The notes under the pieces are model-generated. The model worked only from the letters and a program-made list of their open reading frames with translations, made no database searches and was not told the DNA's origin. This document shows, one piece after another, positions 1 through 8,269 of a DNA stretch of 23,632 nucleotides (position 1 is the stretch's first letter; each line of letters opens with the position of its first letter). The stretch is from VFZP01 sp043755595 (GTDB lineage Bacteria; Acidobacteriota; Terriglobia; Bryobacterales; Bryobacteraceae): positions 1 to 23,632 of the forward strand of contig JAYUSQ010000090.1 of NCBI GenBank assembly GCA_043755595.1, in the 5' to 3' direction. Made by a program: the position numbers and the translations under genes.

Positions 1-1
1 T

Positions 2-1081
2 GAGCGGTTCATGTCGCTTTTCGGTATTAGCGAAGTCGATTTCGCGAAAATCAAAACCCGCGTACGGCCCGAGATTTTTGCGTATGGCTCACGTAATCCG
101 TATGAGCTTTCGTTCGACCGGAAGACCGGCGCGTTGTTTATCGCCGATGTAGGCCAAAACCATTGGGAAGAGATCCACTGGGCGCCGCCAGCGAGCAAGG
201 GCGGCCACAACTACGGCTGGAACAAGATGCAGGGTTCGTGGTGCCATCCGATGTCGGGGCCGAACGACAAGTGCCCGGTCATTGGCGATCTGCCCATCGC
301 AGAATATCCCCACGAACAAGCGTATCCAGGCGCGCCGCCGACGAAAGATGGCTATGGTTGCTCAATTGAAGGGCTGGGCGTCGCCAACTATGGCGGCATG
401 AACGGCGTCTATCTAGTGGGCGACTGGTGTACGGGCCGATTATTCGGCGCCGGCTGGGACGGCCAGAAATGGCAGTTGCAGGAGTTGCTCCACACCAATT
501 TGCAATTCACGGCGGGCGGCACGGGCGAGGACGGCTACGTCTACGCAGTGAACTGCAACTGCTTCTATACAGCCGACCGCGGCGCCACGGGCAATCCGCC
601 GGGCGCGCTCTGGCGCATCGTGCCGGCGTCAGAAGTCAAAGCAGGCCAGGAGACGGCGTTGACAGTCCAGCAGGTGACGCAGATGACCGCACCCACGACG
701 GGAGCGCCCACCTTCCGCAACGCACTGAATAGCCAACCGCTGAAGTTGAATTTGTATCCCAACGAAACCGTTACCGCGAAAGCGATCGAGTTTCAGAAGA
801 CCGGCAAGAACCCGTACCTGGGAAACAAAGACGCCGTCGCCGGCGGCCGCGCCGCCTACGATCAATGGTGCGCGTCCTGCCACTTGGCCGACGGGACGGG
901 CCGCATTGGCTCAAACCTGATCGACGGGCAAGTGACCTACCCGCGCGTGGCAGATGACGTGGGGTTGTTCGAAGTCATCTACGGCGGAGCCTCAGGCGCG
1001 ATGCAAGCTTTCGGCAATCGGCTGACCCAGGACGAAATTCTGAAGATGATGGCGTTCATCGACAGCTTGAAGAAGAAATAG
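2..1081 (+). CDS. PQQ-type sugar dehydrogenase fused to cytochrome c, 5' partial
   Basis: This is the C-terminal part of a glucose/sorbosone dehydrogenase-like beta-propeller followed by a class I cytochrome c domain. Such proteins oxidise sugars in the periplasm and pass electrons through the attached haem. Visible propeller motifs are RNPYELSFD and LFIADVGQNHWEEIH near the start and GEDGYVYAVN midway. The haem motif CASCH is encoded at 869-883, and a Met in GAMQAFGNRLT is a candidate sixth ligand. The frame is open to the window edge with no stop before the ATG at 11. Complete family members carry several hundred more residues, including the N-terminal catalytic His region, so the gene starts outside the window and the ATG at 11 is internal. 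The stop TAG overlaps the next GTG start by one base, which suggests translational coupling. Cofactor and substrate are inferred from family only. Confidence 0.85.
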   Translation, partial: ERFMSLFGISEVDFAKIKTRVRPEIFAYGSRNPYELSFDRKTGALFIADVGQNHWEEIHWAPPASKGGHNYGWNKMQGSWCHPMSGPNDKCPVIGDLPIAEYPHEQAYPGAPPTKDGYGCSIEGLGVANYGGMNGVYLVGDWCTGRLFGAGWDGQKWQLQELLHTNLQFTAGGTGEDGYVYAVNCNCFYTADRGATGNPPGALWRIVPASEVKAGQETALTVQQVTQMTAPTTGAPTFRNALNSQPLKLNLYPNETVTAKAIEFQKTGKNPYLGNKDAVAGGRAAYDQWCASCHLADGTGRIGSNLIDGQVTYPRVADDVGLFEVIYGGASGAMQAFGNRLTQDEILKMMAFIDSLKKK

Positions 1082-1644
1082 TGAGCGAAACCGATTCATC
1101 AGCCGCCGCCGATGGCTTGACGCCGCGTGCCCCGGCGTATGACTATTTGCGCGAAGCGGTGGCGGCGGATCTCGAACGCGAGCGCGCGCGCGGCCACCAA
1201 GTGCTTGGCTGGCTGGTGGGCGGAGAGTTGGCCGTAGTCGGGCTCTACGCGTTTTGCCTGCAGCAATTAGCGAGTATCAGCGCACAGGAACCGGCCACGT
1301 ACCCTAAGGAGAACGTCCCGGTTTCGGCGTTGGCGTGGTTCACCGCCTGGGCCCTCCCACTGCTGGGATTTTGCCTGGCCCTCCTGATGTTCTGGCTGTT
1401 GTCTCGCTCTTTGTTCCGGACTCATCAAACGCTTCGGCACTGGCGGCAAAGTGAGGGACTAGCGGCTTCCACCGGACAGCGCTTGCCGGCCGAACTCTAT
1501 CCACCGTTGCGAGGCGGCGGCTGGGGGATGTTGCTGGTTCCTGTGCTGTTTGCGTCACTTTGGTTCGTAGTCATCCGGGCGCAATCGGCGGCGATCGAAT
1601 CGGGCATCGAAAACTGGCGAGCGATTCCCCAAGATCAAGCGTAA
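1081..1644 (+). CDS. Three-helix membrane protein of unknown function
   Basis: I do not recognise a named family for this 187-residue protein. It starts at a GTG that overlaps the stop codon of the dehydrogenase gene by one base, so the two are probably translated together. Three hydrophobic segments lie at about residues 42-62, 84-108 and 149-166. They are preceded by a charged N-terminal helix rich in Arg and Glu (about residues 20-40). The stretch between helices 2 and 3 is basic and probably cytoplasmic. There are no Cys pairs, His clusters or catalytic motifs. Position suggests a link to the quinoprotein gene, for example as a membrane partner, but that is inference from gene order alone. 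Confidence 0.7.
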   Translation: MSETDSSAAADGLTPRAPAYDYLREAVAADLERERARGHQVLGWLVGGELAVVGLYAFCLQQLASISAQEPATYPKENVPVSALAWFTAWALPLLGFCLALLMFWLLSRSLFRTHQTLRHWRQSEGLAASTGQRLPAELYPPLRGGGWGMLLVPVLFASLWFVVIRAQSAAIESGIENWRAIPQDQA

Positions 1645-1645
1645 G

Positions 1646-2134
1646 ATGCACGTTTCCCAATTGGCTCCGCACCTGGAGAGGTTGATCGCGACTGTCGAGC
1701 CGCGGCTGGCGATCTATGGCGAAGAGTGGTGGAGCGCGCCCTACCATCCCGGCAAGTGGCGGCGCTGCGAACTACTGGGACACCTTGTCGATTCGGCTTC
1801 GAACAATCATCAACGATTCGTGCGGGCGATGCTTCAGGATTTGTATGAAGGCCCTGGTTACGACCAGGAGGGCTGTGTACGAGTGGAGCGTTTCGACACC
1901 GCCGCCATCGGTACGCTGACGTCTCTGTTCTGCTCCTACAATCGGCTGTTGGCCCATGTGATCGGCAACGTCCCGCCAGAGAAATTGGGCACGATTTGCC
2001 GGGTGGGATCGTACCCGGACCAGCCGCTTCAGCAACTCGCGATCGACTACGTTGCCCATTTGGAACACCACCTCCGCCAGTTGTTCCCCGGCCAATCGCT
2101 TCCCTACTCTGGCTTGCCTTGGCCGCGCGTCTGA
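1646..2134 (+). CDS. DinB-family protein (DinB_2-like four-helix bundle)
   Basis: This 162-residue protein has the size and His pattern of the DinB/YfiT superfamily, whose four-helix bundle binds a metal ion through three His residues. The likely ligands are H46 (in LLGHLVDSA) and the H138-x3-H142 pair (in YVAHLEHHLRQL). Members include thiol transferases such as bacillithiol S-transferases and many proteins of unknown role, so the substrate cannot be named. The segment YHPGKWRRCELLGHL is typical of the family N-terminus. The ATG lies one base after the stop of the membrane-protein gene, so these plus-strand genes probably form one transcript. It is not related to DNA polymerase IV, which shares the DinB name. 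Confidence 0.8.
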   Translation: MHVSQLAPHLERLIATVEPRLAIYGEEWWSAPYHPGKWRRCELLGHLVDSASNNHQRFVRAMLQDLYEGPGYDQEGCVRVERFDTAAIGTLTSLFCSYNRLLAHVIGNVPPEKLGTICRVGSYPDQPLQQLAIDYVAHLEHHLRQLFPGQSLPYSGLPWPRV

Positions 2135-2372
2135 ATCAAGCGAACAGGACTATAGAGTAGTCGCGTTCTGGTACGCGAGGTAGACCTTCAGTCCCAGCCC
2201 AAGCGCAACAAGTACCGATCGCCTTAGCCGTAGCCCCACACTCAGTACTTGGTCCTGTGCGAACCGTTCCGGTACCGGTGTCGGGCCCCTTCACAACATA
2301 CCCGCAGGCACACTCGGAATGGGGTGGCCGTAACCGCAGCCTCTGACGGCATGATTGGTTTCGGGATCACAC

Positions 2373-2999
2373 ATGAACAACTTTTCCATCCGGACTCTTG
2401 CAACGGTGCTCGCGGCGATCTGTGGAGGTTTGGCCCCCCAGGCCAAGGCCACGATCGTGACCGTTAGCGGAACCGGTCCCTCACCTCTCGGCCAAGCCAT
2501 CTCTTTGAGCATCGATGGAGCGAACGGTATCGGGTTCGGCCTTGACGTTACTAAGCCGCTGATCTTCGGCGAATACACCGCGACGTTGGATGAGGTCTCT
2601 AATTACACCGGCGGGGCGCGAGCCGCTTGGATCTTCGAGAACTACGGCGGGGTGGCGTGGGCCGGGCTGGCCCTTCAGTTGGCCATCTGGGACGTGATGA
2701 ACGACGGGGGGGACGGATTGGGTGTGGGCTCGGTACAGGTGGACGAATCGTTTCCAGGGTTGATACGGGATTACGCCGAAACCCTGGTAGCCCAGAGTCT
2801 GAATCAATCCGGGCCCAACTCCTCCGTGCTTTTGCTGCGGTCGGGATTGAATGTCGACTGGCAGCCGCTCATCGTCAACAGGCAGTCTGTCGCGTCGATC
2901 GGTTTGACCGGTGGTGACGAGGGAGAAGTTCCCGAACCAGGCGCCGGGCTGATGGTCGTCGCCGGACTCGCTCTCGGCGGCTTCTGCAAGCGGCGCTAA
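2373..2999 (+). CDS. PEP-CTERM exported protein
   Basis: This is a secreted protein with an exosortase sorting signal. The C-terminus has the complete PEP-CTERM layout at residues 185-208: the motif VPEP, a hydrophobic helix rich in Gly, Ala and Leu, and a basic tail KRR. In this class exosortase cleaves near the motif after export. The N-terminus has a signal peptide with likely cleavage after PQAKA. I chose the ATG at 2373 (208 residues) over the in-frame TTG at 2355 because it places the signal peptide directly at the N-terminus. The central segment AAWIFENYGG followed by ALQLAIWDVMND resembles a recurrent class of PEP-CTERM proteins in Acidobacteria and Planctomycetes of unknown function. 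Its stop overlaps the convergent glcF stop by two bases. The 238 bases upstream show no clear promoter. Confidence 0.8.
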   Translation: MNNFSIRTLATVLAAICGGLAPQAKATIVTVSGTGPSPLGQAISLSIDGANGIGFGLDVTKPLIFGEYTATLDEVSNYTGGARAAWIFENYGGVAWAGLALQLAIWDVMNDGGDGLGVGSVQVDESFPGLIRDYAETLVAQSLNQSGPNSSVLLLRSGLNVDWQPLIVNRQSVASIGLTGGDEGEVPEPGAGLMVVAGLALGGFCKRR

Positions 3000-4294
3000 G
3001 CCGAGCCGCCGCCGCTCCGGTAACTCGCATACGACTCGTCCAGCATCTCAACAACATGCTTCACCGGCTGGCCCGCGCCATGCATCGCGGCGCCGGCCCG
3101 GAGTTGAATGATGCAGCCGGGATTGGCCGTTACAATTACGTCGGCTCCGCTGCGGTTGACGTTCTCCATCTTCTTCGCCAACACGGCCATCGACATTTCG
3201 TTCTGCACGACATTATAGATGCCGGCACTACCGCAGCAAACATCGGATAGAGCCATTTCCTTCAGGGTCAAACCAGGGATGAGACGCAACAGTTTGCGGG
3301 GTGGCGCCTTGATCTTCTGGCCGTGCGCCAAGTGACAGGAGTCCTGATAGGTGATCGTCTTATTGATCGGGCCGAGCTGCTGGTTCAACTCGATCGAGGC
3401 CAGGAATTCGTTGATGTCCTTCACCAGATGGGAGAACTTTTGCGCGGGGCCCGACATGGCCGGGTCGTGCTCGAAAAGGTCGTGATACTCCTTCAGCATG
3501 GAGCCGCAGCCGGAAGTGTTAGTGATAATCGCGTCGAAGTCGCCCTTGAGCAGGGCTGCGATGTTCTGCCGCGCCAAACCCCTGGCATCGTCGCGCCGCC
3601 CGGCGTGGGCATGCAATGCTCCACAGCAGGTTTGATCGGCGGGAACGACCACTTCACAACCGTTCTTCTGAAGCACGCGCACCGTGGCTTCGTGAAGCCG
3701 CGCGAAAGAGACGTTGGCCATGCAGCCGCCAAGCATCGCGACTCGATAGCGCTGACCGCCTTCGGCCGGGAACGTTTTCCCGTATTGCGAGAAGAACGTG
3801 GGAAATTCGGCGTCGGGCGACAGTTGCTCCAGTTTACCGAGTTGCCCAAACATTCCCAACAGCCCAGTCGCGCGCACCAGCTTCTGCAAACCGGTCTTTT
3901 GATAAACCCACAACCCTGCCGCGGCGAGCCGCAAATTCGTGCGGGACGGCAGTAGGTGGCGGAAAACGATATTCCGGACCAGTTCGACACTCCAGGGCCG
4001 GGGAACCTTTTCTTCGATCTCCGCGCGCGCCGCCTCAATCAACTTCCCGTATTGCACGCCGGACGGGCACGCCGATTCACAGCCTCGGCAGGCCAGACAA
4101 AGCTCCATATGCTCGATGTAAGCGGGGCCGATTTCCGCCAGTCCGAGCGAGACCTGATTCATCTGATAGATGCGCCCGCGCGGCGAGTCCATCTCAATAC
4201 CAAGCTCGCGATAAGTGGGACACGAATTCAGACACAGGCCGCAATGGACGCATTTCTCCAGGTCCTGGCGCTGCGGCTTATCAGAGACGGCCAT
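2996..4294 (-). CDS. glcF: Glycolate oxidase iron-sulfur subunit
   Basis: This is the 432-residue Fe-S subunit of glycolate dehydrogenase, which carries electrons from glycolate oxidation towards the respiratory quinone pool. Two ferredoxin-type 4Fe-4S motifs are complete: C15-x2-C18-x2-C21-x3-C25-P and C66-x2-C69-x2-C72-x3-C76-P. Two CCG domains follow (QTCCGALHAHAG and SDVCCGSAGIYN), as in GlcF, LutA and HdrB. Length and motif order match GlcF. Its ATG lies inside the end of the glcE gene with a 14-base overlap, so the two are co-translated. A GlcD gene, usually adjacent, is not in the window. A related lactate or other 2-hydroxyacid dehydrogenase subunit is possible, but GlcF is the best call. 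Confidence 0.92.
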   Translation of the reverse strand: MAVSDKPQRQDLEKCVHCGLCLNSCPTYRELGIEMDSPRGRIYQMNQVSLGLAEIGPAYIEHMELCLACRGCESACPSGVQYGKLIEAARAEIEEKVPRPWSVELVRNIVFRHLLPSRTNLRLAAAGLWVYQKTGLQKLVRATGLLGMFGQLGKLEQLSPDAEFPTFFSQYGKTFPAEGGQRYRVAMLGGCMANVSFARLHEATVRVLQKNGCEVVVPADQTCCGALHAHAGRRDDARGLARQNIAALLKGDFDAIITNTSGCGSMLKEYHDLFEHDPAMSGPAQKFSHLVKDINEFLASIELNQQLGPINKTITYQDSCHLAHGQKIKAPPRKLLRLIPGLTLKEMALSDVCCGSAGIYNVVQNEMSMAVLAKKMENVNRSGADVIVTANPGCIIQLRAGAAMHGAGQPVKHVVEMLDESYASYRSGGGSA

Positions 4295-5375
4295 AGAGTC
4301 TCCCTCGATTGAGTAGGTTCTTGGGGTCCAACATTCGCTTGATCTGCTCCATCACGGCAAGGTCGTTGCCAGGTTTTGGCCACCGGTCGATTAACGATTC
4401 AGGCGGCGCCGCTTCGACGACCGCGCGGAAGTTGCTCGCCTTCACCCATTCCGCGGCGGCGGCGGCTTCGGAGAAGGCGCCGTACACGACGCCGTTTCCC
4501 GCTCGCGCGATCGACGGACCGGGCAACGCGCCCAGCACTTGTCCAATCTCGCGCAATTCGCAGGAGACTCGCACCACCGCGCCCGCCGGGTTGGTGCTCA
4601 GCCATTGAGGCGAAAATTCGCGGACAGGCTGCCAATAGTCGTCGCTGACGATTTCGGCTCCGCCCAATTCCCTGCGATAGCGTTCCACCACGCGTTCACT
4701 GCCGCCCACTTGTAGCGCCAGCGTCCAGGCTCCGTTTCCATCTTTGACGATGTCGAGCGCCGCCGGCTGCAACACGCCGGTTAAGACGTTGTCGCGCAGC
4801 TTCATGATCTCGTCGAGTTTGGCGGCTCGCTGCAAAAACGTAGCGGTAGCAGGCGGCGCCGGGGCGACCTTGAAGTTCGCGACAGCGATGACGCCAAGCG
4901 TTCCAAATGAGCCGATCAGCAGCTTACCCAGATCGAGCCCGGCTACGTTCTTCACAACCATGCCGCCCGATTGGATCAAGCGGCCGTCAACAGTCACAAA
5001 GCGCATGCCGATCACCATGTCGCGAACCGAGCCAAACAGGCGCCGCCGCGGACCGCAGGTGTTGGCTGCCAACACGCCGCCCACCGTGGCGTCTTCGGCG
5101 AAAGGCGGATCGAGCGGCGTCATTTGCCGGTTGGCCGCTAGCAGCGATTGAAAGTCGCGCCACTTCATGCCGGCCTCAACGCTCACGGTCAGGTCATTCG
5201 GTTCGTACTGAAGCAGCCGGTTCATCGCTGCGGTGGAAATGACGGCATCGGCGGGCGCCGCAGGTCCACCCATGGCCCGTTTTGAAAACGCGCCTCCGGT
5301 GGAAATCGAACGGCCCGCCGCATTCGCCTCGGCCAACTGGGAGGCCAGTTCATCGATCGATTGAGGATGGAGCAA
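4281..5375 (-). CDS. glcE: FAD-binding subunit of glycolate oxidase
   Basis: This 364-residue protein belongs to the FAD_binding_4 (VAO/PCMH) group and has the length of GlcE, the shorter FAD-binding subunit of glycolate oxidase. The FAD-binding region is visible at about residues 95-115 (EDATVGGVLAANTCGPRR) and 138-162 (GGMVVKNVAGLDLGKLLIGS). The start is a TTG at 5375, since an in-frame TAG lies two codons further upstream and the protein then begins LHPQSIDELASQLAEA, as GlcE proteins do. It overlaps glcF by 14 bases. The catalytic GlcD subunit, normally upstream in glcDEF, is replaced here by an unrelated glycosylase-fold gene 51 bases away, so GlcD must be elsewhere or absent. Confidence 0.88.
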   Translation of the reverse strand: MLHPQSIDELASQLAEANAAGRSISTGGAFSKRAMGGPAAPADAVISTAAMNRLLQYEPNDLTVSVEAGMKWRDFQSLLAANRQMTPLDPPFAEDATVGGVLAANTCGPRRRLFGSVRDMVIGMRFVTVDGRLIQSGGMVVKNVAGLDLGKLLIGSFGTLGVIAVANFKVAPAPPATATFLQRAAKLDEIMKLRDNVLTGVLQPAALDIVKDGNGAWTLALQVGGSERVVERYRRELGGAEIVSDDYWQPVREFSPQWLSTNPAGAVVRVSCELREIGQVLGALPGPSIARAGNGVVYGAFSEAAAAAEWVKASNFRAVVEAAPPESLIDRWPKPGNDLAVMEQIKRMLDPKNLLNRGRLYGRL

Positions 5376-5426
5376 ACACTATTGTAAGCTCGACGGGTGG
5401 CGAACACCTCCGGGCGGGTGCGTTCT

Positions 5427-6125
5427 TCAGGCTCGACGTGGTTCACTCAGCGATTCGCGGATCCACTTGGCGACCTTCGGGTGGTGATTGATGGCGTAGC
5501 GGCTGAGGTGAGGTATTCCCACCAAGGCAACCGTGCCGTACGGCAACTTCAGGTTGATCCGCTGACAATCCCCGTTGGGGTGCCCGCTCGGAAATGTCAC
5601 AGCGGAAGAGTGGTCAGCGCGTTGCTCCTCTAGTTCCTGATCGAGATAATCATAGCCGTCTTTGCCAAACGTCAATATCAAGCGGGGCTGAACAACGTCT
5701 TCGATCAAAATCCTTTGAACCGGCCAACACAGGGCAGCAACATTCATGAATTTTTTGCGAGGCAACTGTTTTTTGCTGCGCACGAAAGCCACATTCGATG
5801 CGCACACATCTTTCGTCTGGTAGCCCAAAGCCTCACACAGCCATTTGACTCGTTTCTGTAACGGCGCCGCTCCAGGCTCAAGTCCATTCCACTTCTCGTG
5901 AACATAGGCGTTTTTGTCCCGCGTAGGTAAGCATTTCAAATCGAGGTCGATTGTTTCCGTTGCATGCGCCTCTGGATCGCCGCCCGGGTTGAGTCCCAAC
6001 AAGTAGATGTCCCCGCTCTGCAAGGTCGCCGCGGACGAGTAGAGGATCCTGCCGCTGCTCTTCAAAATCGTTTTGAATTCTTCCGTCTTGCCGAGCCGCT
6101 GCAGAGTTTTGATCGCGTCGTTCAA
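5427..6125 (-). CDS. Uracil-DNA glycosylase-superfamily protein
   Basis: The protein shows the two signature regions of the uracil-DNA glycosylase fold. A motif-1-like GLNPGG follows a hydrophobic strand (DIYLLGLNPGG), and a motif-2-like PHLSR sits near the C-terminus (GIPHLSRYAI). A central strand-helix segment QPRLILTFGKDGYDYL is also typical. Family members excise damaged bases or are uncharacterised; the activity of this one is not established. The frame is open up to a TTG at 6185, but that start lies inside the conserved core of the SRP RNA on the other strand. I therefore prefer the TTG at 6125, giving 232 residues; no ATG is available. It is 51 bases upstream of glcE and may share its transcript, although the functions are unrelated. 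Confidence 0.72.
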   Translation of the reverse strand: MNDAIKTLQRLGKTEEFKTILKSSGRILYSSAATLQSGDIYLLGLNPGGDPEAHATETIDLDLKCLPTRDKNAYVHEKWNGLEPGAAPLQKRVKWLCEALGYQTKDVCASNVAFVRSKKQLPRKKFMNVAALCWPVQRILIEDVVQPRLILTFGKDGYDYLDQELEEQRADHSSAVTFPSGHPNGDCQRINLKLPYGTVALVGIPHLSRYAINHHPKVAKWIRESLSEPRRA

Positions 6126-6155
6126 GCGTCCATGGTAATCTAATGTGTTGTCGGG

Positions 6156-6257
6156 TTCCGGGCTCCGTGCAATGGACGGCTGCAAACCCCGCCAGGTCCG
6201 GAAGGAAGCAACGGTAGTGGTTTAGTTCGTGTGCCGCGGATTACCCGGGGCCCGGCA
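6156..6257 (+). ncRNA. ffs: Signal recognition particle RNA, small bacterial type
   Basis: The universally conserved SRP core CCAGGTCCGGAAGGAAGCA is at 6192-6210, with the GGAA tetraloop at 6200-6203. The flanks fold into one long hairpin: AAACC at 6184-6188 pairs with GGTTT at 6219-6223, and CCGGGCTCCG at 6158-6167 pairs with CGGGGCCCGG at 6246-6255 with one G-U pair. The resulting RNA of about 100 nt matches the 4.5S type without an Alu domain. It binds Ffh and targets nascent membrane proteins to the translocon. The order SRP RNA, dnaX, ybaB, recR is conserved in many bacteria and supports the call. The ends are set from the terminal helix and may be off by a few bases. No U-rich terminator is evident before dnaX. 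Confidence 0.93.
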
Positions 6258-6284
6258 ATATTCTGTAGAAGCACCTGTCCCGTC

Positions 6285-7943
6285 ATGTATCAGGTCATCG
6301 CCCGCAAGTATCGTCCCCAAACCTTTTCTGAGTTGGTCGGTCAGGAGCACGTCCGGACCACCCTTGGCAATGCAATCGGGCAGAACCGCATCGCGCATGG
6401 CTACATCTTCTCGGGTCAACGCGGCACTGGCAAGACCACCGTGGCGCGGATCATGGCGCGCTGTCTCAACTGCGAGAAGGGCCCCACGATCGAGCCCTGC
6501 CTGACGTGCTCGGCATGCCGGGAGATCGTCGCGGGTAACTGCATCGATGTAATCGAGATCGACGCGGCGTCCAATCGCGGCATTAACGAAATGCGCGAGT
6601 TGCGCGAGAACGTCCGGTTCCGTCCGGCGCGCGACCGCTTCAAAGTTTTCATCATCGACGAAGCGCACCAGATCACCAGCGAGGCGTTCAACGCGTTGCT
6701 GAAGACGTTGGAAGAGCCGCCGGAGTGGGTCGCGTTTATTTTCTGCACCACCGAGGCGCACAAGATTCCGACCACGATCGCTTCGCGTTGCCAGCAGTTC
6801 AGCTTTCGCTCGGTCGACTTCAAAGAGCTGGTCACGCGGATGCGATGGATCTGCGGCGAAGAAAAGATCGAAGCGGACGAAGAAGCGCTAGCGGTGATCG
6901 CGCAAGTGGGCGAAGGCAGCGTGCGAGATTCGCTGTCGGCGCTCGATCAGGCGATCGCTTGTTGCGGGGCGAAGCTGACCGAAGTGGAAGTTCGAGAATT
7001 GCTCGGCGTTTTCTCGCTGGATGCGATGGGCGAAGTCACGGCGGCGCTCGGTGATTCCGATTCGCGGCGCATGCTGCAGATCGTGCAGGAACTCGAAAGC
7101 AACGGCCGGCACTTGCAGCACTTCTGCCGTGAGTTGGCGCGCTATTTCCGCAACCTGCTGGTGGCGAAGGTGGCTGGCTCGGTAAGCCGTCTGATTGCCG
7201 CTTCCGATGCCGAACAGACGAAGATGATCGGGATCGCCGCGAAGTTCTCCGAAGAGGATCTGACGCGGTACCTGCACATCACGTTGGAGCTTTATCGCGA
7301 TCTGCAATATTCGCTGCAGCCGCGCTTGCATCTTGAGTTGGGATTGCTTCGGCTTGTTCATGCCGGACGGTTGGTGAGGCTGGAAGAAGCGTTGGCGGGA
7401 GTCACGGCGTCCAGCCCGGCCGCTGCGCCGGCATTGGCGTCGAAGCCGATGACTGCGCGCGCTCCTGCTCCGCCACCCAGTACGGCTCCGTTTCGCGCGC
7501 CGGCAACGGTGGCTCCGCCCCCCGCTCCAACGCCGCCGCCGCCGCCCGCCATGCCGCCCCCCGCCGATGGCGATGCGCGCATGCGTTTGCTGACGTATCT
7601 CCGCGAGAACAACATCACCATGGTGGCTGACGCCGTCGAAGAATCGCAGCTTCGCGAGGGCCCGTCCGAGTGGCAGTTCACCGCCTCCAAGGCTTATGCG
7701 CTGGCGTTCAAGGATGCCGCGCTTAAGGCCGCCGTAGAGAAAGTCGCGGGGCGGCCGATCCGCATCTCCTACGTTCCGAACGAAAGTAACGCCTCGAACC
7801 CGGCATCGCCGGCAGGCAAGGCGAAGAGCGCAGGTGAAGAAGACGAGGCTACGCAGCGCGCGATGGGGAATCCCGAGGTCCAAAGCTTTCAGGAATTGTT
7901 TCCAGGCAGCCAGGTCCGCAATGTTCGCAACTTGAAGGAATAA
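6285..7943 (+). CDS. dnaX: DNA polymerase III subunit tau
   Basis: This is the clamp-loader ATPase that joins the replicative polymerase to the sliding-clamp loader. From the ATG at 6285 the protein begins MYQVIARKYRPQTF, the classic DnaX start. The longer open frame from a GTG at 6231 would overlap the SRP RNA and is rejected. Walker A (GQRGTGKTT) is at residues 44-52, the zinc module is C63-x8-C72-x2-C75-x2-C78, and Walker B (DEAH) is at 125-128. A Pro/Ala-rich linker at about residues 375-430 leads to a short C-terminal domain. Total length is 552 residues. I see no A-run slippery site of the kind used to make the short gamma form in Escherichia coli or Thermus. It forms an operon with ybaB and recR. 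Confidence 0.96.
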   Translation: MYQVIARKYRPQTFSELVGQEHVRTTLGNAIGQNRIAHGYIFSGQRGTGKTTVARIMARCLNCEKGPTIEPCLTCSACREIVAGNCIDVIEIDAASNRGINEMRELRENVRFRPARDRFKVFIIDEAHQITSEAFNALLKTLEEPPEWVAFIFCTTEAHKIPTTIASRCQQFSFRSVDFKELVTRMRWICGEEKIEADEEALAVIAQVGEGSVRDSLSALDQAIACCGAKLTEVEVRELLGVFSLDAMGEVTAALGDSDSRRMLQIVQELESNGRHLQHFCRELARYFRNLLVAKVAGSVSRLIAASDAEQTKMIGIAAKFSEEDLTRYLHITLELYRDLQYSLQPRLHLELGLLRLVHAGRLVRLEEALAGVTASSPAAAPALASKPMTARAPAPPPSTAPFRAPATVAPPPAPTPPPPPAMPPPADGDARMRLLTYLRENNITMVADAVEESQLREGPSEWQFTASKAYALAFKDAALKAAVEKVAGRPIRISYVPNESNASNPASPAGKAKSAGEEDEATQRAMGNPEVQSFQELFPGSQVRNVRNLKE

Positions 7944-7948
7944 CGCAC

Positions 7949-8266
7949 ATGAAACTTCCCGGCAATATGGGCAACATGCAAGGCATGATGAAGCAGGCGC
8001 AGGAAATGCAAAAGCGCATGGGCGAGGAAATCGCAGCCCTTCGCGTCGAAGCGTCTTCGGGCGGCGGCATGGTGACCGTGGCGATGGACGGCAACAAGTT
8101 CGTCCTCGGCGTAAAGATCGATCCGGAGGCCGCGACCGACGTGGACATGCTTCAGGACATGGTGATGGCCGCTTGTAACGAAGCGGTGAAAAAGATCGAA
8201 GAAGAGTCCAAGAAGAAGATGGGCGCGCTGATGGGCGGACTCGGTCTTCCTCCCGGTCTCTTCTAA
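7949..8266 (+). CDS. ybaB: YbaB/EbfC nucleoid-associated protein
   Basis: The protein is a small (105-residue) DNA-binding protein of the YbaB/EbfC family, a dimer that binds DNA without strict specificity and is thought to help organise the nucleoid. The N-terminus is Met- and Gln-rich (MGNMQGMMKQAQEMQKRMGEE), and the central strands include GGGMVTVAMDGN and the segment VLGVKIDPEA, all typical of the family. A ribosome binding site AAGGA lies at 7935-7939 inside the end of dnaX. The gene sits five bases after dnaX and three before recR, which is the conserved order. Start and length agree with the family. Confidence 0.95.
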   Translation: MKLPGNMGNMQGMMKQAQEMQKRMGEEIAALRVEASSGGGMVTVAMDGNKFVLGVKIDPEAATDVDMLQDMVMAACNEAVKKIEEESKKKMGALMGGLGLPPGLF

Positions 8267-8269
8267 ATC

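Noticed and set aside
2162..2177. CGCGT...ACGCG hairpin after the DinB-like gene as a terminator.
   Set aside because: The stem is only five pairs and no T-run follows.
2269..2278. Perfect 10-base palindrome CCGGTACCGG upstream of the PEP-CTERM gene as an operator.
   Set aside because: A 10-base palindrome is common by chance in GC-rich DNA, and no second site or promoter elements were seen around it.
6231..6284. GTG-initiated N-terminal extension of dnaX.
   Set aside because: It lies partly in the SRP RNA, and the protein from the ATG at 6285 starts with the conserved MYQVIARKYRPQTF.
7411..7575. Proline-rich part of dnaX as a low-complexity repeat or slippage site.
   Set aside because: A Pro/Ala-rich linker is normal for tau, and no slippery A-run or stop in the shifted frame with a stimulatory hairpin is evident.
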